Assembly (NCBI GenBank): GCA_009746045.1
Contig: RPFO01000705.1
Span: 1-26,110 of the forward strand
Reading direction: 5' to 3'
DNA from: Mesostigma viride
Lineage: Eukaryota > Streptophyta > Mesostigmatophyceae > Mesostigmatales > Mesostigmataceae
Length of the DNA: 26,110 bases
Part shown: piece by piece, positions 13,078-24,969 of the stretch
Numbering within the stretch: the stretch's first letter is position 1
Layout of the letters: every line of letters starts with the position of its first letter
Translations under genes and position numbers: made by a program
The notes under the pieces: model-generated
What the model was told of the DNA's origin: nothing
Seen by the model: the letters and a program-made list of their open reading frames with translations, nothing else
Database searches by the model: none

Positions 13078-13319
13078 TTTTTATTTTCTAATTACATGTA
13101 TAGGAAAATGAATTATAAATCAATAATTCATTTATTAGGACTAAATTAATATTAACTAATAATAATTTGTCATTGTAAAATATTATAATAAATTGCTACT
13201 ATAATTGAAAGTAATATTTTACAATGACAAATTATTATTAGTTAATATTAATTTAGTCCTAATAAATGAATTATTGATTTATAATTCATTTTCCTATACA
13301 TGTAATTAGAAAATAAAAA

Positions 13320-14402
13320 ATGAGCACCATAGATTTAATTAAAAATGTAACAAAAAGAGAAGAGCGTCCTGTTTATCCTTTCACTGCGATTGTGGGTCAA
13401 GAAGAAATGAAATTAGCATTAATTTTGAATGTAATTGATCCAGATATTGGTGGTGTTATGATTATGGGAGATCGAGGCACAGGAAAATCTACAACTATAA
13501 GAGCTTTAGTTGATTTATTACCAGAAATAGAAGTGGTAACAAATGATCCATTTAATTCAGATCCACGTGATCCAGATTTAATGAGTGATGAAGTAAGAGA
13601 AAAAATTAATAATAAACAAGAAGTACCTACTATAAAAACTAAAATCAAAATTGTTGATTTACCTCTTGGAGCAACAGAAGATCGTGTTTGTGGAACTATT
13701 GACATAGAAAGAGCTTTAAATGAAGGAGTAAAAGCATTTGAACCTGGTTTACTTGCTAAAGCAAATAGAGGTATTTTATATGTTGATGAAGTGAATTTAC
13801 TAGATGATCATTTAGTAGATATTTTATTAGATTCTGCTGCTTCTGGCTGGAATACTGTTGAAAGGGAAGGTATTTCTGTAAGACACCCAGCTAAATTTAT
13901 TTTAGTCGGTTCTGGAAATCCAGAAGAAGGTGAACTGCGTCCTCAATTATTAGACCGCTTTGGTATGCACGCAGAAATACGTACAGTAAAAGATCCAGAT
14001 TTAAGAGTAAAAATTGTAGAAGAAAGATCAAGTTTTGATGAGAATCCTCAAGTTTTTAGAAAAGCATATGAACAATCACAAGAGGATGTCAAATCTCAAA
14101 TTATTCAAGCACGTAAAAATCTAGCTAATGTACAAATGGATAGAGAACTTAGAATTAAAGTCTCTCAAATATGTTCTGAACTAGATGTAGATGGTTTAAG
14201 AGGTGATTTAGTAATTAATCGTGCAGCTAAAGCATTAGCAGCTTTTGAAGGAAGAGATAAAGTTTTACCTAAAGATATATTAAAAATTATTACTCTTTGT
14301 TTAAGACATAGATTAAGAAAAGATCCTTTAGAATCTATTGATTCTGGTTCTAAAGTAGAAAGTAAGTTCTATGAAGTATTTGGTTTATTAGAAGAAAACT
14401 AA
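13320..14402 (+). CDS. chlI: Magnesium chelatase subunit ChlI, copy B
   Basis: This is an exact mirror copy of the chlI gene at 11995-13077, with the identical 360-residue protein and intact ATPase motifs. It is head-to-head with copy A. The two ATGs are 242 nt apart, and the whole shared leader, including the AATGAATTA/TAATTCATT hairpin at 13265-13290, is palindromic. This orientation (plus strand, reading away from the 13174-13223 hairpin) is also the one expected for the native locus continuing from the right end of the window. No sequence difference from A was seen, so old, independently evolving duplicates are unlikely. Confidence 0.95.
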   Translation: MSTIDLIKNVTKREERPVYPFTAIVGQEEMKLALILNVIDPDIGGVMIMGDRGTGKSTTIRALVDLLPEIEVVTNDPFNSDPRDPDLMSDEVREKINNKQEVPTIKTKIKIVDLPLGATEDRVCGTIDIERALNEGVKAFEPGLLAKANRGILYVDEVNLLDDHLVDILLDSAASGWNTVEREGISVRHPAKFILVGSGNPEEGELRPQLLDRFGMHAEIRTVKDPDLRVKIVEERSSFDENPQVFRKAYEQSQEDVKSQIIQARKNLANVQMDRELRIKVSQICSELDVDGLRGDLVINRAAKALAAFEGRDKVLPKDILKIITLCLRHRLRKDPLESIDSGSKVESKFYEVFGLLEEN

Positions 14403-14403
14403 T

Positions 14404-14446
14404 CAAATTAAAATATTTTTTTTAATTAAAAAAATATTTTAATTTG
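14404..14446. terminator. Bidirectional hairpin between chlI and trnR (copy B)
   Basis: Mirror of 11951-11993, with 19-20-nt complementary arms, between the convergent chlI and trnR of copy B. Confidence 0.68.
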
Positions 14447-14451
14447 CATAA

Positions 14452-14523
14452 CAGGCTTAGTAGGATTCGAACCTACACTGGAAACTTAGAAGGTTTCTGT
14501 CCTATCCTTTAGACGATAAGCCC
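14452..14523 (-). tRNA. trnR-UCU: tRNA-Arg(UCU), copy B
   Basis: Exact mirror of the copy A gene; the anticodon complement AGA is at 14488-14490. Cloverleaf intact. Confidence 0.94.
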
Positions 14524-14547
14524 AATAGAAACTAATATTTGGGTCAA

Positions 14548-14619
14548 TGGGCGGTACTGGACTTGAACCAGTGACCACCTGCTTGTAAGGCAGGCGCTCT
14601 ACCACTGAGCTAACCGCCC
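14548..14619 (-). tRNA. trnV-UAC: tRNA-Val(UAC), copy B
   Basis: Exact mirror of the copy A gene; the anticodon complement GTA is at 14585-14587. Continuous, no intron. Confidence 0.95.
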
Positions 14620-14644
14620 TTTAATATTAGTATATATATAACAT

Positions 14645-14732
14645 ATTTTAGCTTTTTTAAAAAGCTAAAATACAAATGTGATTGTATAGTGTACTAAACA
14701 ATCACATTTGTAAAAACTATACAATCACATTT
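14645..14732 (-). terminator. Hairpins after atpA (copy B)
   Basis: Mirror of 11665-11752, with the same two direct repeats, one inverted partner and one loopless stem. Confidence 0.62.
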
Positions 14733-14778
14733 TTGTTTCAATAAAATAAGTTATTAAATTATACAAATAATTTCTTTA

Positions 14779-16296
14779 CTACGCACCTGCTGCAAATACT
14801 TTTTTGTATTCATTAATAGCTTCTTTCATCATGCCTTCAGTTTCTGGTGTCACAGCTTTTGAAGAATTAATGTTATTAATAATTGCTGCTTTACTAGTAA
14901 TTACATAATTTCTTAGACCAGCAAGGAATTTTTTAACATCTTCAATTGCGATGGAATCTAAATAACCATTAACACCAGCATAAATAGTTAAAACTTGTTG
15001 TGCAACAGGTAATGGACTAGATTGAGCTTGTTTTAATAATTCACGTAATCTTCTACCTCTTGCTAACTGATTTTGTGTAGCTTTATCAAGATCAGAAGCA
15101 AATTGAGCAAAAGCTTCTAATTCTGCAAATTGAGCTAATTCAAGTTTTAATTTTCCTGCTACTTGTTTCATAGCTTTAATTTGTGCAGCAGAACCTACAC
15201 GTGAAACAGAAATACCTACGTTAATAGCTGGACGAATACCTGAGTTAAATAAATCTGCAGATAAGAAAATTTGTCCATCTGTAATTGAAATAACATTAGT
15301 AGGAATATATGCTGCTACGTCTCCAGCTTGAGTCTCAATAATAGGTAAAGCAGTCATACTACCTTCACCTAAAGCATTACTTAATTTAGCAGCTCTTTCT
15401 AATAAACGAGAATGTAAGTAAAATACATCACCTGGATAAGCTTCACGTCCTGGTGGTCTTCTAAGTAGAAGTGACATTTCTCGATAAGCTTGTGCTTGTT
15501 TAGAAAGATCATCATAAATAACTAAAGTATGACGACCACTATACATAAAAAATTCTGCAAGAGTAGCGCCTGTGTAAGGAGCTAGATATTGTAAAGTTGC
15601 AGGTGCATTAGCATTTTCTGCAACAATGATTGTATATGCCATTGCACCATTTTCTTCTAAAGTAGAAACTACTTGAGCCACAGAAGAAGCTTTTTGACCA
15701 ATAGCTACATATACACAAATAACATTTTGACCCTTTTGATTTAAAATGGTGTCAATTGCAACAGCAGTTTTGCCAGTTTGTCTATCACCAATAATTAATT
15801 CTCTTTGTCCACGTCCAATTGGAATCATAGCATCTACAGATACTAATCCAGTTTGTAATGGTTCATAAACTGAACGTCGAGAAATAATTCCTGGAGCAGG
15901 AGATTCAATTAAACGTGTTTCAGAAGAAGGAATATCTCCTTTTCCATCAATAGGACGAGCTAAGGCATCTACAACACGACCAATATAACTTTCTCCAATT
16001 GGAATTTGAGCAATTTTTCCAGTAGCTTTTACACGACTTCCTTCTTGAATGCTAAAACCGTCTCCCATAAGTACGGCTCCAACATTATTAGATTCTAGAT
16101 TTAATGCAATTCCTACTGTACCATCTTCAAATTCTAATAATTCGCCAGCCATTGCTTTGGCTAGACCATAAATTCTTGCAATACCATCACCTACTTGAAG
16201 TACTGTACCTGTATTAACAACTTTTACTTCTTGATTGTATTGCTCAATCTGCTTACGGATAACACTACTAATTTCTTCTGGTTGAATCTTGATCAT
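14779..16296 (-). CDS. atpA: ATP synthase CF1 subunit alpha, copy B
   Basis: This encodes the identical 505-residue alpha subunit from ATG at 16296 on the minus strand; the TTG at 16302 is not a needed start. Walker A, Walker B and the SRVGSA block are all intact. It mirrors 10101-11618 base for base where checked, including silent positions. Gene order around it (atpF upstream, trnV downstream) is preserved, so the copy could be expressed if this DNA is real. Confidence 0.95.
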   Translation of the reverse strand: MIKIQPEEISSVIRKQIEQYNQEVKVVNTGTVLQVGDGIARIYGLAKAMAGELLEFEDGTVGIALNLESNNVGAVLMGDGFSIQEGSRVKATGKIAQIPIGESYIGRVVDALARPIDGKGDIPSSETRLIESPAPGIISRRSVYEPLQTGLVSVDAMIPIGRGQRELIIGDRQTGKTAVAIDTILNQKGQNVICVYVAIGQKASSVAQVVSTLEENGAMAYTIIVAENANAPATLQYLAPYTGATLAEFFMYSGRHTLVIYDDLSKQAQAYREMSLLLRRPPGREAYPGDVFYLHSRLLERAAKLSNALGEGSMTALPIIETQAGDVAAYIPTNVISITDGQIFLSADLFNSGIRPAINVGISVSRVGSAAQIKAMKQVAGKLKLELAQFAELEAFAQFASDLDKATQNQLARGRRLRELLKQAQSSPLPVAQQVLTIYAGVNGYLDSIAIEDVKKFLAGLRNYVITSKAAIINNINSSKAVTPETEGMMKEAINEYKKVFAAGA

Positions 16297-16357
16297 TGGC
16301 AATTTTGTTCAATTACAGTTTGTTTGTCGCAAAAAAAAAATATTTCTCTAAAAATTT

Positions 16358-16918
16358 CTAAACATCATTAGGAGTTACTAAACGTCCTAATAATCCAATA
16401 TTTAAACGAGTTACTCTTTTTTGTAAGCGGCGATTTAGACGACTTTTTGATTGTTCTAATGCTCTTTGCAGTGCTAATCTAATGACTTGTCTTCTTATTT
16501 CACTAATGGCTTTTTCTTCTTCAAAAGATATAGTTGCTTGTTTCATATCAAGAAGTTTTTTTGTATCTTCTTTAATAAGATTCATTAAACCAACTTCTAT
16601 CTCACTGGCTGTTTTTTTACTTTGTGCAAGAATTTGATCTGCTTCTAATTTAGCTTGTTCGAATTCATTTTGTGCTTGTTGTAATTTTTCTGCCGCCTCT
16701 TTATATCTTTCATCAGCATCATTAATACTTTGTAATATATTTTGTTGACGATTTTGTAATAGAGACACAAAAAATTCACGGCCTGAAGTTAATAGAATTC
16801 CAAGTACCACTGCTAAATTAAGAATGTTGGTTTCAAAAATATCTGTATTAAAACCAAAACCCTCTGCCAAAGACATCCTAGACAAAATCGTAAATATGTT
16901 TGTGAGAATATCTGTCAT
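16358..16918 (-). CDS. atpF: ATP synthase CFo subunit b, copy B
   Basis: Mirror of the copy A gene: 186 residues, no intron, with membrane helix and coiled-coil as described there. The AGGA ribosome-binding site is retained on the minus strand at 16925-16928. No differences were seen. Confidence 0.94.
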   Translation of the reverse strand: MTDILTNIFTILSRMSLAEGFGFNTDIFETNILNLAVVLGILLTSGREFFVSLLQNRQQNILQSINDADERYKEAAEKLQQAQNEFEQAKLEADQILAQSKKTASEIEVGLMNLIKEDTKKLLDMKQATISFEEEKAISEIRRQVIRLALQRALEQSKSRLNRRLQKRVTRLNIGLLGRLVTPNDV

Positions 16919-17008
16919 TTTATCCTATTTGATTCATTTTTTTTGGTCATAGACCCATTGACTGAAAATGTCTTCCTATGTGCCCATGTTGATATTGTCT
17001 AATAACAA

Positions 17009-17068
17009 CATGTACTCATGAGCACATTGGCACATGAGTACATGACAGCATAAAACTATAGTTTTATG
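17009..17068 (-). terminator. Two hairpins downstream of atpH (copy B)
   Basis: Mirror of 9329-9388: the 12-bp inverted repeat (17009-17020 with 17033-17044) and the 20-nt palindrome at 17049-17068. Confidence 0.58.
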
Positions 17069-17082
17069 GGAAAACAAAAAAA

Positions 17083-17337
<255 letters not shown>

Positions 17338-17378
17338 TTACTCCAATTCAATGAATTAATAGCAGATTAACAGTTTTT

Positions 17379-17405
17379 GTTATATAACTACAACAATACT
17401 GTCAA
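17379..17405 (-). promoter_or_regulatory. Candidate promoter for atpH (copy B)
   Basis: Mirror of 8992-9018: TTGACA and TATAAC separated by 15 nt, read on the minus strand. Confidence 0.42.
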
Positions 17406-17468
17406 AGAGAAGTTACATAAAAAAGTTATATATCAAAAAAACAATATAGTTTTTCCAAACTAATTAAA

Positions 17469-18087
17469 TTAATGATGATCTTCTACTGCTTCTCCAATAT
17501 ATGCAGCTGCTAAAGTTGCGAAAATTAAAGCTTGAATCGCACTTGTGAAAAGACCTAATAACATAAGCGGCATTGGCACAACTAAAGGAACTAGAGTAAT
17601 TAAAACTCCTACTACTAATTCATCAGCAAGAATATTACCAAAAAGTCGGAAGCTTAAAGAAAGTGGTTTTGTAAAATCTTCTAATAAATTGATAGGTAAT
17701 AATACTGGAGTTGGTGAAATATATCTTTTGAAATAGCGTAAACCTTTTTTGCTGAAACCTGCATAAAAATATGAAATAGAAGTCAAAAGAGCCAATGCAG
17801 CTGTAGTGTTAATGTCATTTGTAGGTGCTGCTAATTCACCGTTAGGTATTTCAATTAATTTCCAAGGTACAAGGGCACCAGACCAATTAGACACGAAAAT
17901 AAATAAAAAAATAGTTCCTATGAAAGGTACCCAAGAACGATAATCTTCTTCACCTATTTGAGTTTTTGCTAAATCTCTAATAAATTCTAAAACATATTCA
18001 ACAAAGTTTTGTGTTCCAGTTGGAATCGTTTGTAAATTTCTAGTTCCAAAAATAGATAAAGAAATAATTATAGTCATTACAAACCAA
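17469..18087 (-). pseudogene. atpI: atpI copy B, 5'-truncated at codon 43
   Basis: This reads as the C-terminal 205 codons of subunit a on the minus strand and stops matching at 18087, the mirror of base 8310. The first 42 codons, including the N-terminal extension ahead of the first membrane helix, are missing, together with the leader and ribosome-binding site. The internal Met at codon 46 would leave a 202-residue frame, which should not be read as a real start. R189 and the last helices are kept. Past 18087 the sequence turns and runs forward again, so the truncation is a rearrangement or chimera breakpoint. Confidence 0.93.
18085..18087. other. Second turn-around junction with 3-base overlap
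   Basis: Reverse copy B ends with CAA (complement of 8310-8312), and the same CAA starts forward copy C (equal to 8437-8439). Bases on either side fit only one of the two sources. The resulting second inverted repeat has 4713-bp arms (13248-17960 and 18085-22797) around a 124-nt unpaired spacer (17961-18084). Confidence 0.93.
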
Positions 18088-18576
18088 ATAGGTGAAGAAG
18101 ATTATCGTTCTTGGGTACCTTTCATAGGAACTATTTTTTTATTTATTTTCGTGTCTAATTGGTCTGGTGCCCTTGTACCTTGGAAATTAATTGAAATACC
18201 TAACGGTGAATTAGCAGCACCTACAAATGACATTAACACTACAGCTGCATTGGCTCTTTTGACTTCTATTTCATATTTTTATGCAGGTTTCAGCAAAAAA
18301 GGTTTACGCTATTTCAAAAGATATATTTCACCAACTCCAGTATTATTACCTATCAATTTATTAGAAGATTTTACAAAACCACTTTCTTTAAGCTTCCGAC
18401 TTTTTGGTAATATTCTTGCTGATGAATTAGTAGTAGGAGTTTTAATTACTCTAGTTCCTTTAGTTGTGCCAATGCCGCTTATGTTATTAGGTCTTTTCAC
18501 AAGTGCGATTCAAGCTTTAATTTTCGCAACTTTAGCAGCTGCATATATTGGAGAAGCAGTAGAAGATCATCATTAA
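18085..18576 (+). pseudogene. atpI: atpI copy C, 5'-truncated at codon 85
   Basis: This is the forward copy of the last 163 codons of subunit a, beginning exactly at Gln85 of the complete gene. Frame and sequence match 8437-8928, so R189, Q228 and E241 are present. The first membrane helix and all upstream signals are lost. A GTG at 18151 that would open a shorter frame is simply an internal Val codon. It lies head-to-head with copy B, with only the 3-base overlap between them. Confidence 0.92.
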
Positions 18577-18639
18577 TTTAATTAGTTTGGAAAAACTATA
18601 TTGTTTTTTTGATATATAACTTTTTTATGTAACTTCTCT

Positions 18640-18666
18640 TTGACAGTATTGTTGTAGTTATATAAC
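18640..18666 (+). promoter_or_regulatory. Candidate promoter for atpH (copy C)
   Basis: Forward copy of 8992-9018, with TTGACA-15 nt-TATAAC unchanged. Confidence 0.42.
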
Positions 18667-18707
18667 AAAAACTGTTAATCTGCTATTAATTCATTGAATT
18701 GGAGTAA

Positions 18708-18962
<255 letters not shown>

Positions 18963-18976
18963 TTTTTTTGTTTTCC

Positions 18977-19036
18977 CATAAAACTATAGTTTTATGCTGT
19001 CATGTACTCATGTGCCAATGTGCTCATGAGTACATG
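18977..19036 (+). terminator. Two hairpins downstream of atpH (copy C)
   Basis: Forward copy of 9329-9388, unchanged. Confidence 0.58.
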
Positions 19037-19126
19037 TTGTTATTAGACAATATCAACATGGGCACATAGGAAGACATTTTCAGTCAATGGGTCTATGACC
19101 AAAAAAAATGAATCAAATAGGATAAA

Positions 19127-19687
19127 ATGACAGATATTCTCACAAACATATTTACGATTTTGTCTAGGATGTCTTTGGCAGAGGGTTTTGGTTTTAATAC
19201 AGATATTTTTGAAACCAACATTCTTAATTTAGCAGTGGTACTTGGAATTCTATTAACTTCAGGCCGTGAATTTTTTGTGTCTCTATTACAAAATCGTCAA
19301 CAAAATATATTACAAAGTATTAATGATGCTGATGAAAGATATAAAGAGGCGGCAGAAAAATTACAACAAGCACAAAATGAATTCGAACAAGCTAAATTAG
19401 AAGCAGATCAAATTCTTGCACAAAGTAAAAAAACAGCCAGTGAGATAGAAGTTGGTTTAATGAATCTTATTAAAGAAGATACAAAAAAACTTCTTGATAT
19501 GAAACAAGCAACTATATCTTTTGAAGAAGAAAAAGCCATTAGTGAAATAAGAAGACAAGTCATTAGATTAGCACTGCAAAGAGCATTAGAACAATCAAAA
19601 AGTCGTCTAAATCGCCGCTTACAAAAAAGAGTAACTCGTTTAAATATTGGATTATTAGGACGTTTAGTAACTCCTAATGATGTTTAG
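19127..19687 (+). CDS. atpF: ATP synthase CFo subunit b, copy C
   Basis: Third identical 186-residue intronless copy, at the same 9648-nt offset from copy A, with its AGGA site at 19117-19120. Confidence 0.94.
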   Translation: MTDILTNIFTILSRMSLAEGFGFNTDIFETNILNLAVVLGILLTSGREFFVSLLQNRQQNILQSINDADERYKEAAEKLQQAQNEFEQAKLEADQILAQSKKTASEIEVGLMNLIKEDTKKLLDMKQATISFEEEKAISEIRRQVIRLALQRALEQSKSRLNRRLQKRVTRLNIGLLGRLVTPNDV

Positions 19688-19748
19688 AAATTTTTAGAGA
19701 AATATTTTTTTTTTGCGACAAACAAACTGTAATTGAACAAAATTGCCA

Positions 19749-21266
19749 ATGATCAAGATTCAACCAGAAGAAATTAGTAGTGTTATCCGTAAGCAGATTG
19801 AGCAATACAATCAAGAAGTAAAAGTTGTTAATACAGGTACAGTACTTCAAGTAGGTGATGGTATTGCAAGAATTTATGGTCTAGCCAAAGCAATGGCTGG
19901 CGAATTATTAGAATTTGAAGATGGTACAGTAGGAATTGCATTAAATCTAGAATCTAATAATGTTGGAGCCGTACTTATGGGAGACGGTTTTAGCATTCAA
20001 GAAGGAAGTCGTGTAAAAGCTACTGGAAAAATTGCTCAAATTCCAATTGGAGAAAGTTATATTGGTCGTGTTGTAGATGCCTTAGCTCGTCCTATTGATG
20101 GAAAAGGAGATATTCCTTCTTCTGAAACACGTTTAATTGAATCTCCTGCTCCAGGAATTATTTCTCGACGTTCAGTTTATGAACCATTACAAACTGGATT
20201 AGTATCTGTAGATGCTATGATTCCAATTGGACGTGGACAAAGAGAATTAATTATTGGTGATAGACAAACTGGCAAAACTGCTGTTGCAATTGACACCATT
20301 TTAAATCAAAAGGGTCAAAATGTTATTTGTGTATATGTAGCTATTGGTCAAAAAGCTTCTTCTGTGGCTCAAGTAGTTTCTACTTTAGAAGAAAATGGTG
20401 CAATGGCATATACAATCATTGTTGCAGAAAATGCTAATGCACCTGCAACTTTACAATATCTAGCTCCTTACACAGGCGCTACTCTTGCAGAATTTTTTAT
20501 GTATAGTGGTCGTCATACTTTAGTTATTTATGATGATCTTTCTAAACAAGCACAAGCTTATCGAGAAATGTCACTTCTACTTAGAAGACCACCAGGACGT
20601 GAAGCTTATCCAGGTGATGTATTTTACTTACATTCTCGTTTATTAGAAAGAGCTGCTAAATTAAGTAATGCTTTAGGTGAAGGTAGTATGACTGCTTTAC
20701 CTATTATTGAGACTCAAGCTGGAGACGTAGCAGCATATATTCCTACTAATGTTATTTCAATTACAGATGGACAAATTTTCTTATCTGCAGATTTATTTAA
20801 CTCAGGTATTCGTCCAGCTATTAACGTAGGTATTTCTGTTTCACGTGTAGGTTCTGCTGCACAAATTAAAGCTATGAAACAAGTAGCAGGAAAATTAAAA
20901 CTTGAATTAGCTCAATTTGCAGAATTAGAAGCTTTTGCTCAATTTGCTTCTGATCTTGATAAAGCTACACAAAATCAGTTAGCAAGAGGTAGAAGATTAC
21001 GTGAATTATTAAAACAAGCTCAATCTAGTCCATTACCTGTTGCACAACAAGTTTTAACTATTTATGCTGGTGTTAATGGTTATTTAGATTCCATCGCAAT
21101 TGAAGATGTTAAAAAATTCCTTGCTGGTCTAAGAAATTATGTAATTACTAGTAAAGCAGCAATTATTAATAACATTAATTCTTCAAAAGCTGTGACACCA
21201 GAAACTGAAGGCATGATGAAAGAAGCTATTAATGAATACAAAAAAGTATTTGCAGCAGGTGCGTAG
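19749..21266 (+). CDS. atpA: ATP synthase CF1 subunit alpha, copy C
   Basis: Third identical 505-residue copy, with ATG at 19749 and an unneeded in-frame TTG at 19743. Motifs are as in copy A. The spacer to atpF, including the run of ten T, is the same length in all three copies. That is unexpected if they had been read or evolved independently. Confidence 0.95.
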   Translation: MIKIQPEEISSVIRKQIEQYNQEVKVVNTGTVLQVGDGIARIYGLAKAMAGELLEFEDGTVGIALNLESNNVGAVLMGDGFSIQEGSRVKATGKIAQIPIGESYIGRVVDALARPIDGKGDIPSSETRLIESPAPGIISRRSVYEPLQTGLVSVDAMIPIGRGQRELIIGDRQTGKTAVAIDTILNQKGQNVICVYVAIGQKASSVAQVVSTLEENGAMAYTIIVAENANAPATLQYLAPYTGATLAEFFMYSGRHTLVIYDDLSKQAQAYREMSLLLRRPPGREAYPGDVFYLHSRLLERAAKLSNALGEGSMTALPIIETQAGDVAAYIPTNVISITDGQIFLSADLFNSGIRPAINVGISVSRVGSAAQIKAMKQVAGKLKLELAQFAELEAFAQFASDLDKATQNQLARGRRLRELLKQAQSSPLPVAQQVLTIYAGVNGYLDSIAIEDVKKFLAGLRNYVITSKAAIINNINSSKAVTPETEGMMKEAINEYKKVFAAGA

Positions 21267-21312
21267 TAAAGAAATTATTTGTATAATTTAATAACTTATT
21301 TTATTGAAACAA

Positions 21313-21400
21313 AAATGTGATTGTATAGTTTTTACAAATGTGATTGTTTAGTACACTATACAATCACATTTGTATTTTAGCTTTTTAAAAAAGCTAAAAT
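21313..21400 (+). terminator. Hairpins after atpA (copy C)
   Basis: Forward copy of 11665-11752, with the same competing repeats. Confidence 0.62.
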
Positions 21401-21425
21401 ATGTTATATATATACTAATATTAAA

Positions 21426-21497
21426 GGGCGGTTAGCTCAGTGGTAGAGCGCCTGCCTTACAAGCAGGTGGTCACTGGTTCAAGTCCAGTACCGCCCA
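21426..21497 (+). tRNA. trnV-UAC: tRNA-Val(UAC), copy C
   Basis: Forward copy of 11778-11849; anticodon TAC at 21458-21460. Confidence 0.95.
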
Positions 21498-21521
21498 TTG
21501 ACCCAAATATTAGTTTCTATT

Positions 21522-21593
21522 GGGCTTATCGTCTAAAGGATAGGACAGAAACCTTCTAAGTTTCCAGTGTAGGTTCGAATCCTACTAAGCCTG
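21522..21593 (+). tRNA. trnR-UCU: tRNA-Arg(UCU), copy C
   Basis: Forward copy of 11874-11945; anticodon TCT at 21555-21557. Confidence 0.94.
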
Positions 21594-21598
21594 TTATG

Positions 21599-21641
21599 CA
21601 AATTAAAATATTTTTTTAATTAAAAAAAATATTTTAATTTG
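21599..21641. terminator. Bidirectional hairpin between trnR and chlI (copy C)
   Basis: Forward copy of 11951-11993, between the convergent trnR and chlI of copy C. Confidence 0.68.
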
Positions 21642-21642
21642 A

Positions 21643-22725
21643 TTAGTTTTCTTCTAATAAACCAAATACTTCATAGAACTTACTTTCTACTTTAGAACCA
21701 GAATCAATAGATTCTAAAGGATCTTTTCTTAATCTATGTCTTAAACAAAGAGTAATAATTTTTAATATATCTTTAGGTAAAACTTTATCTCTTCCTTCAA
21801 AAGCTGCTAATGCTTTAGCTGCACGATTAATTACTAAATCACCTCTTAAACCATCTACATCTAGTTCAGAACATATTTGAGAGACTTTAATTCTAAGTTC
21901 TCTATCCATTTGTACATTAGCTAGATTTTTACGTGCTTGAATAATTTGAGATTTGACATCCTCTTGTGATTGTTCATATGCTTTTCTAAAAACTTGAGGA
22001 TTCTCATCAAAACTTGATCTTTCTTCTACAATTTTTACTCTTAAATCTGGATCTTTTACTGTACGTATTTCTGCGTGCATACCAAAGCGGTCTAATAATT
22101 GAGGACGCAGTTCACCTTCTTCTGGATTTCCAGAACCGACTAAAATAAATTTAGCTGGGTGTCTTACAGAAATACCTTCCCTTTCAACAGTATTCCAGCC
22201 AGAAGCAGCAGAATCTAATAAAATATCTACTAAATGATCATCTAGTAAATTCACTTCATCAACATATAAAATACCTCTATTTGCTTTAGCAAGTAAACCA
22301 GGTTCAAATGCTTTTACTCCTTCATTTAAAGCTCTTTCTATGTCAATAGTTCCACAAACACGATCTTCTGTTGCTCCAAGAGGTAAATCAACAATTTTGA
22401 TTTTAGTTTTTATAGTAGGTACTTCTTGTTTATTATTAATTTTTTCTCTTACTTCATCACTCATTAAATCTGGATCACGTGGATCTGAATTAAATGGATC
22501 ATTTGTTACCACTTCTATTTCTGGTAATAAATCAACTAAAGCTCTTATAGTTGTAGATTTTCCTGTGCCTCGATCTCCCATAATCATAACACCACCAATA
22601 TCTGGATCAATTACATTCAAAATTAATGCTAATTTCATTTCTTCTTGACCCACAATCGCAGTGAAAGGATAAACAGGACGCTCTTCTCTTTTTGTTACAT
22701 TTTTAATTAAATCTATGGTGCTCAT
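21643..22725 (-). CDS. chlI: Magnesium chelatase subunit ChlI, copy C
   Basis: Third identical 360-residue chlI, minus strand. Its leader matches copy A, including the hairpin at 22755-22780, up to base 22797. The sequence then departs from copy A just before the inner part of the palindrome and enters a low-complexity join to rbcL. The copy therefore has a full coding region but only 72 nt of native upstream sequence. Confidence 0.95.
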   Translation of the reverse strand: MSTIDLIKNVTKREERPVYPFTAIVGQEEMKLALILNVIDPDIGGVMIMGDRGTGKSTTIRALVDLLPEIEVVTNDPFNSDPRDPDLMSDEVREKINNKQEVPTIKTKIKIVDLPLGATEDRVCGTIDIERALNEGVKAFEPGLLAKANRGILYVDEVNLLDDHLVDILLDSAASGWNTVEREGISVRHPAKFILVGSGNPEEGELRPQLLDRFGMHAEIRTVKDPDLRVKIVEERSSFDENPQVFRKAYEQSQEDVKSQIIQARKNLANVQMDRELRIKVSQICSELDVDGLRGDLVINRAAKALAAFEGRDKVLPKDILKIITLCLRHRLRKDPLESIDSGSKVESKFYEVFGLLEEN

Positions 22726-22797
22726 TTTTTATTTTCTAATTACATGTATAGGAAAATGAATTATAAATCAATAATTCATTTATTAGGACTAAATTAA

Positions 22798-22822
22798 AAA
22801 AAAAGGGGGAAAAAAGAGGAGA
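22798..22822. other. Low-complexity A/G join between chlI leader and rbcL fragment
   Basis: After the last base matching copy A (22797) the sequence becomes runs of A, then GGGGG, then A and GAGGAG. It then enters recognisable rbcL coding sequence on the minus strand. It matches neither the native chlI leader (compare 13150-13185) nor the expected rbcL codons after the STGTW block. It looks like the low-quality end of a read or a forced contig join. Confidence 0.75.
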
Positions 22823-23032
22823 TCCATGTTACCAGTGGAAGAATTCAGCCCTGCAACCGCTGCACCACATTCTTCTGGTGGAACGCCCAGTTGAGGTGTC
22901 CATACGGAAAGCTGTCAAGGAATATTCTGGTATCTTTTACTACAATAATCTGAGTTGTAATAAGTAGTTTGTAATCCTTAACACCAGCCTTTTAAATCCA
23001 GTGGCCTCTTTAGTTTCAGTTTTTGGTGACAT
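22823..23032 (-). CDS. rbcL: Rubisco large subunit, 5' fragment with indels
   Basis: This is the N-terminus of the large subunit of Rubisco, the stromal CO2-fixing enzyme. Read on the minus strand from ATG at 23032-23030, it gives MSPKTETK, then ATGFK, then, after frame changes, a VKDYKLTYY-like block. TPQLGVPPEECGAAVA-like text and SSTGTW follow near 22830. The fit to the known RbcL N-terminus (MSPxTETKxxxGFKAGVKDY ... PGVPPEE) is clear. Several single-base indels and one longer distorted part (about 22910-22950) break the frame, so no long ORF shows. Only about 70 of roughly 475 codons are present; the rest is cut off at the low-complexity join. A strong GGAGG ribosome-binding site (23040-23044) lies 7 nt before the start. 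The gene diverges from atpB, the classic plastid arrangement. Confidence 0.88.
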
Positions 23033-23044
23033 TCTGTTACCTCC

Positions 23045-23509
23045 GTATCAAATTAAAATCTATAAGTTTCCTATATTATTAATCTGGTCTGCTTCGAAGA
23101 TCTTTTAAAAATTTCTTTTATTTAGATACTTAAAATTATTTTTGTTAATTATATAACATAGAAATAGAACAACTATAAAAAATATATAATATATTTTTTA
23201 TAATAAATAGTTAAAATTTTTCTTTTAAAAAAAAAAGATTCAATTAGTTATTTTAATTTTTTAATTAAATTAGAGCTTAACATGTTTTGTTAATATATGT
23301 TGACAGAATTCTTTTTCCTCTATAACATCAATTTATTTAAAAATATGGTACGAATTTTAATATAGAACGTAGCTTTTATTTGTTGTATTCATAAAAACAT
23401 CGGTCAAAAGTCACTGATCAAAAATATAGACAAGATTTTTCTAATATGTATTTGTGTTTTACAAAAAAATAATAGAAAAATAACTTAAACCAAACTAAAG
23501 AAACAAAAT
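23045..23509. other. rbcL-atpB divergent promoter spacer
   Basis: This 465-nt AT-rich spacer lies between divergent rbcL and atpB and must hold the promoters of both. I see no gene. An AT palindrome-like run (AAAAATATATAATATATTTTT) lies near 23178-23199. A TATAAT-like hexamer on the minus strand (complement near 23148-23155) could serve rbcL but lacks a clear -35 at normal spacing. The atpB-side candidate is listed separately. Confidence 0.6.
23300..23326 (+). promoter_or_regulatory. Candidate sigma70-type promoter for atpB
   Basis: TTGACA (23300-23305) and TATAAC (23321-23326) are separated by 15 nt, the same boxes and spacing as upstream of atpH. It is about 184 nt ahead of the atpB ATG. 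This region is indel-prone, so the true spacing may differ by a base or two. Confidence 0.4.
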
Positions 23510-24954
<1,445 letters not shown>

Positions 24955-24969
24955 TAGGATAATAAAAAT

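Noticed and set aside
18151-18576. A 141-codon open frame starting with GTG that looks like a short atpI variant
   Set aside because: The GTG is an internal Val codon of atpI; the match continues upstream to 18085. It is a truncated copy, not a separate gene.
22798-22835. Insertion sequence or nuclear insertion at the chlI/rbcL join
   Set aside because: No terminal repeats, no target duplication and no transposase frame; the adjoining sequence is plastid rbcL and the filler is homopolymer.
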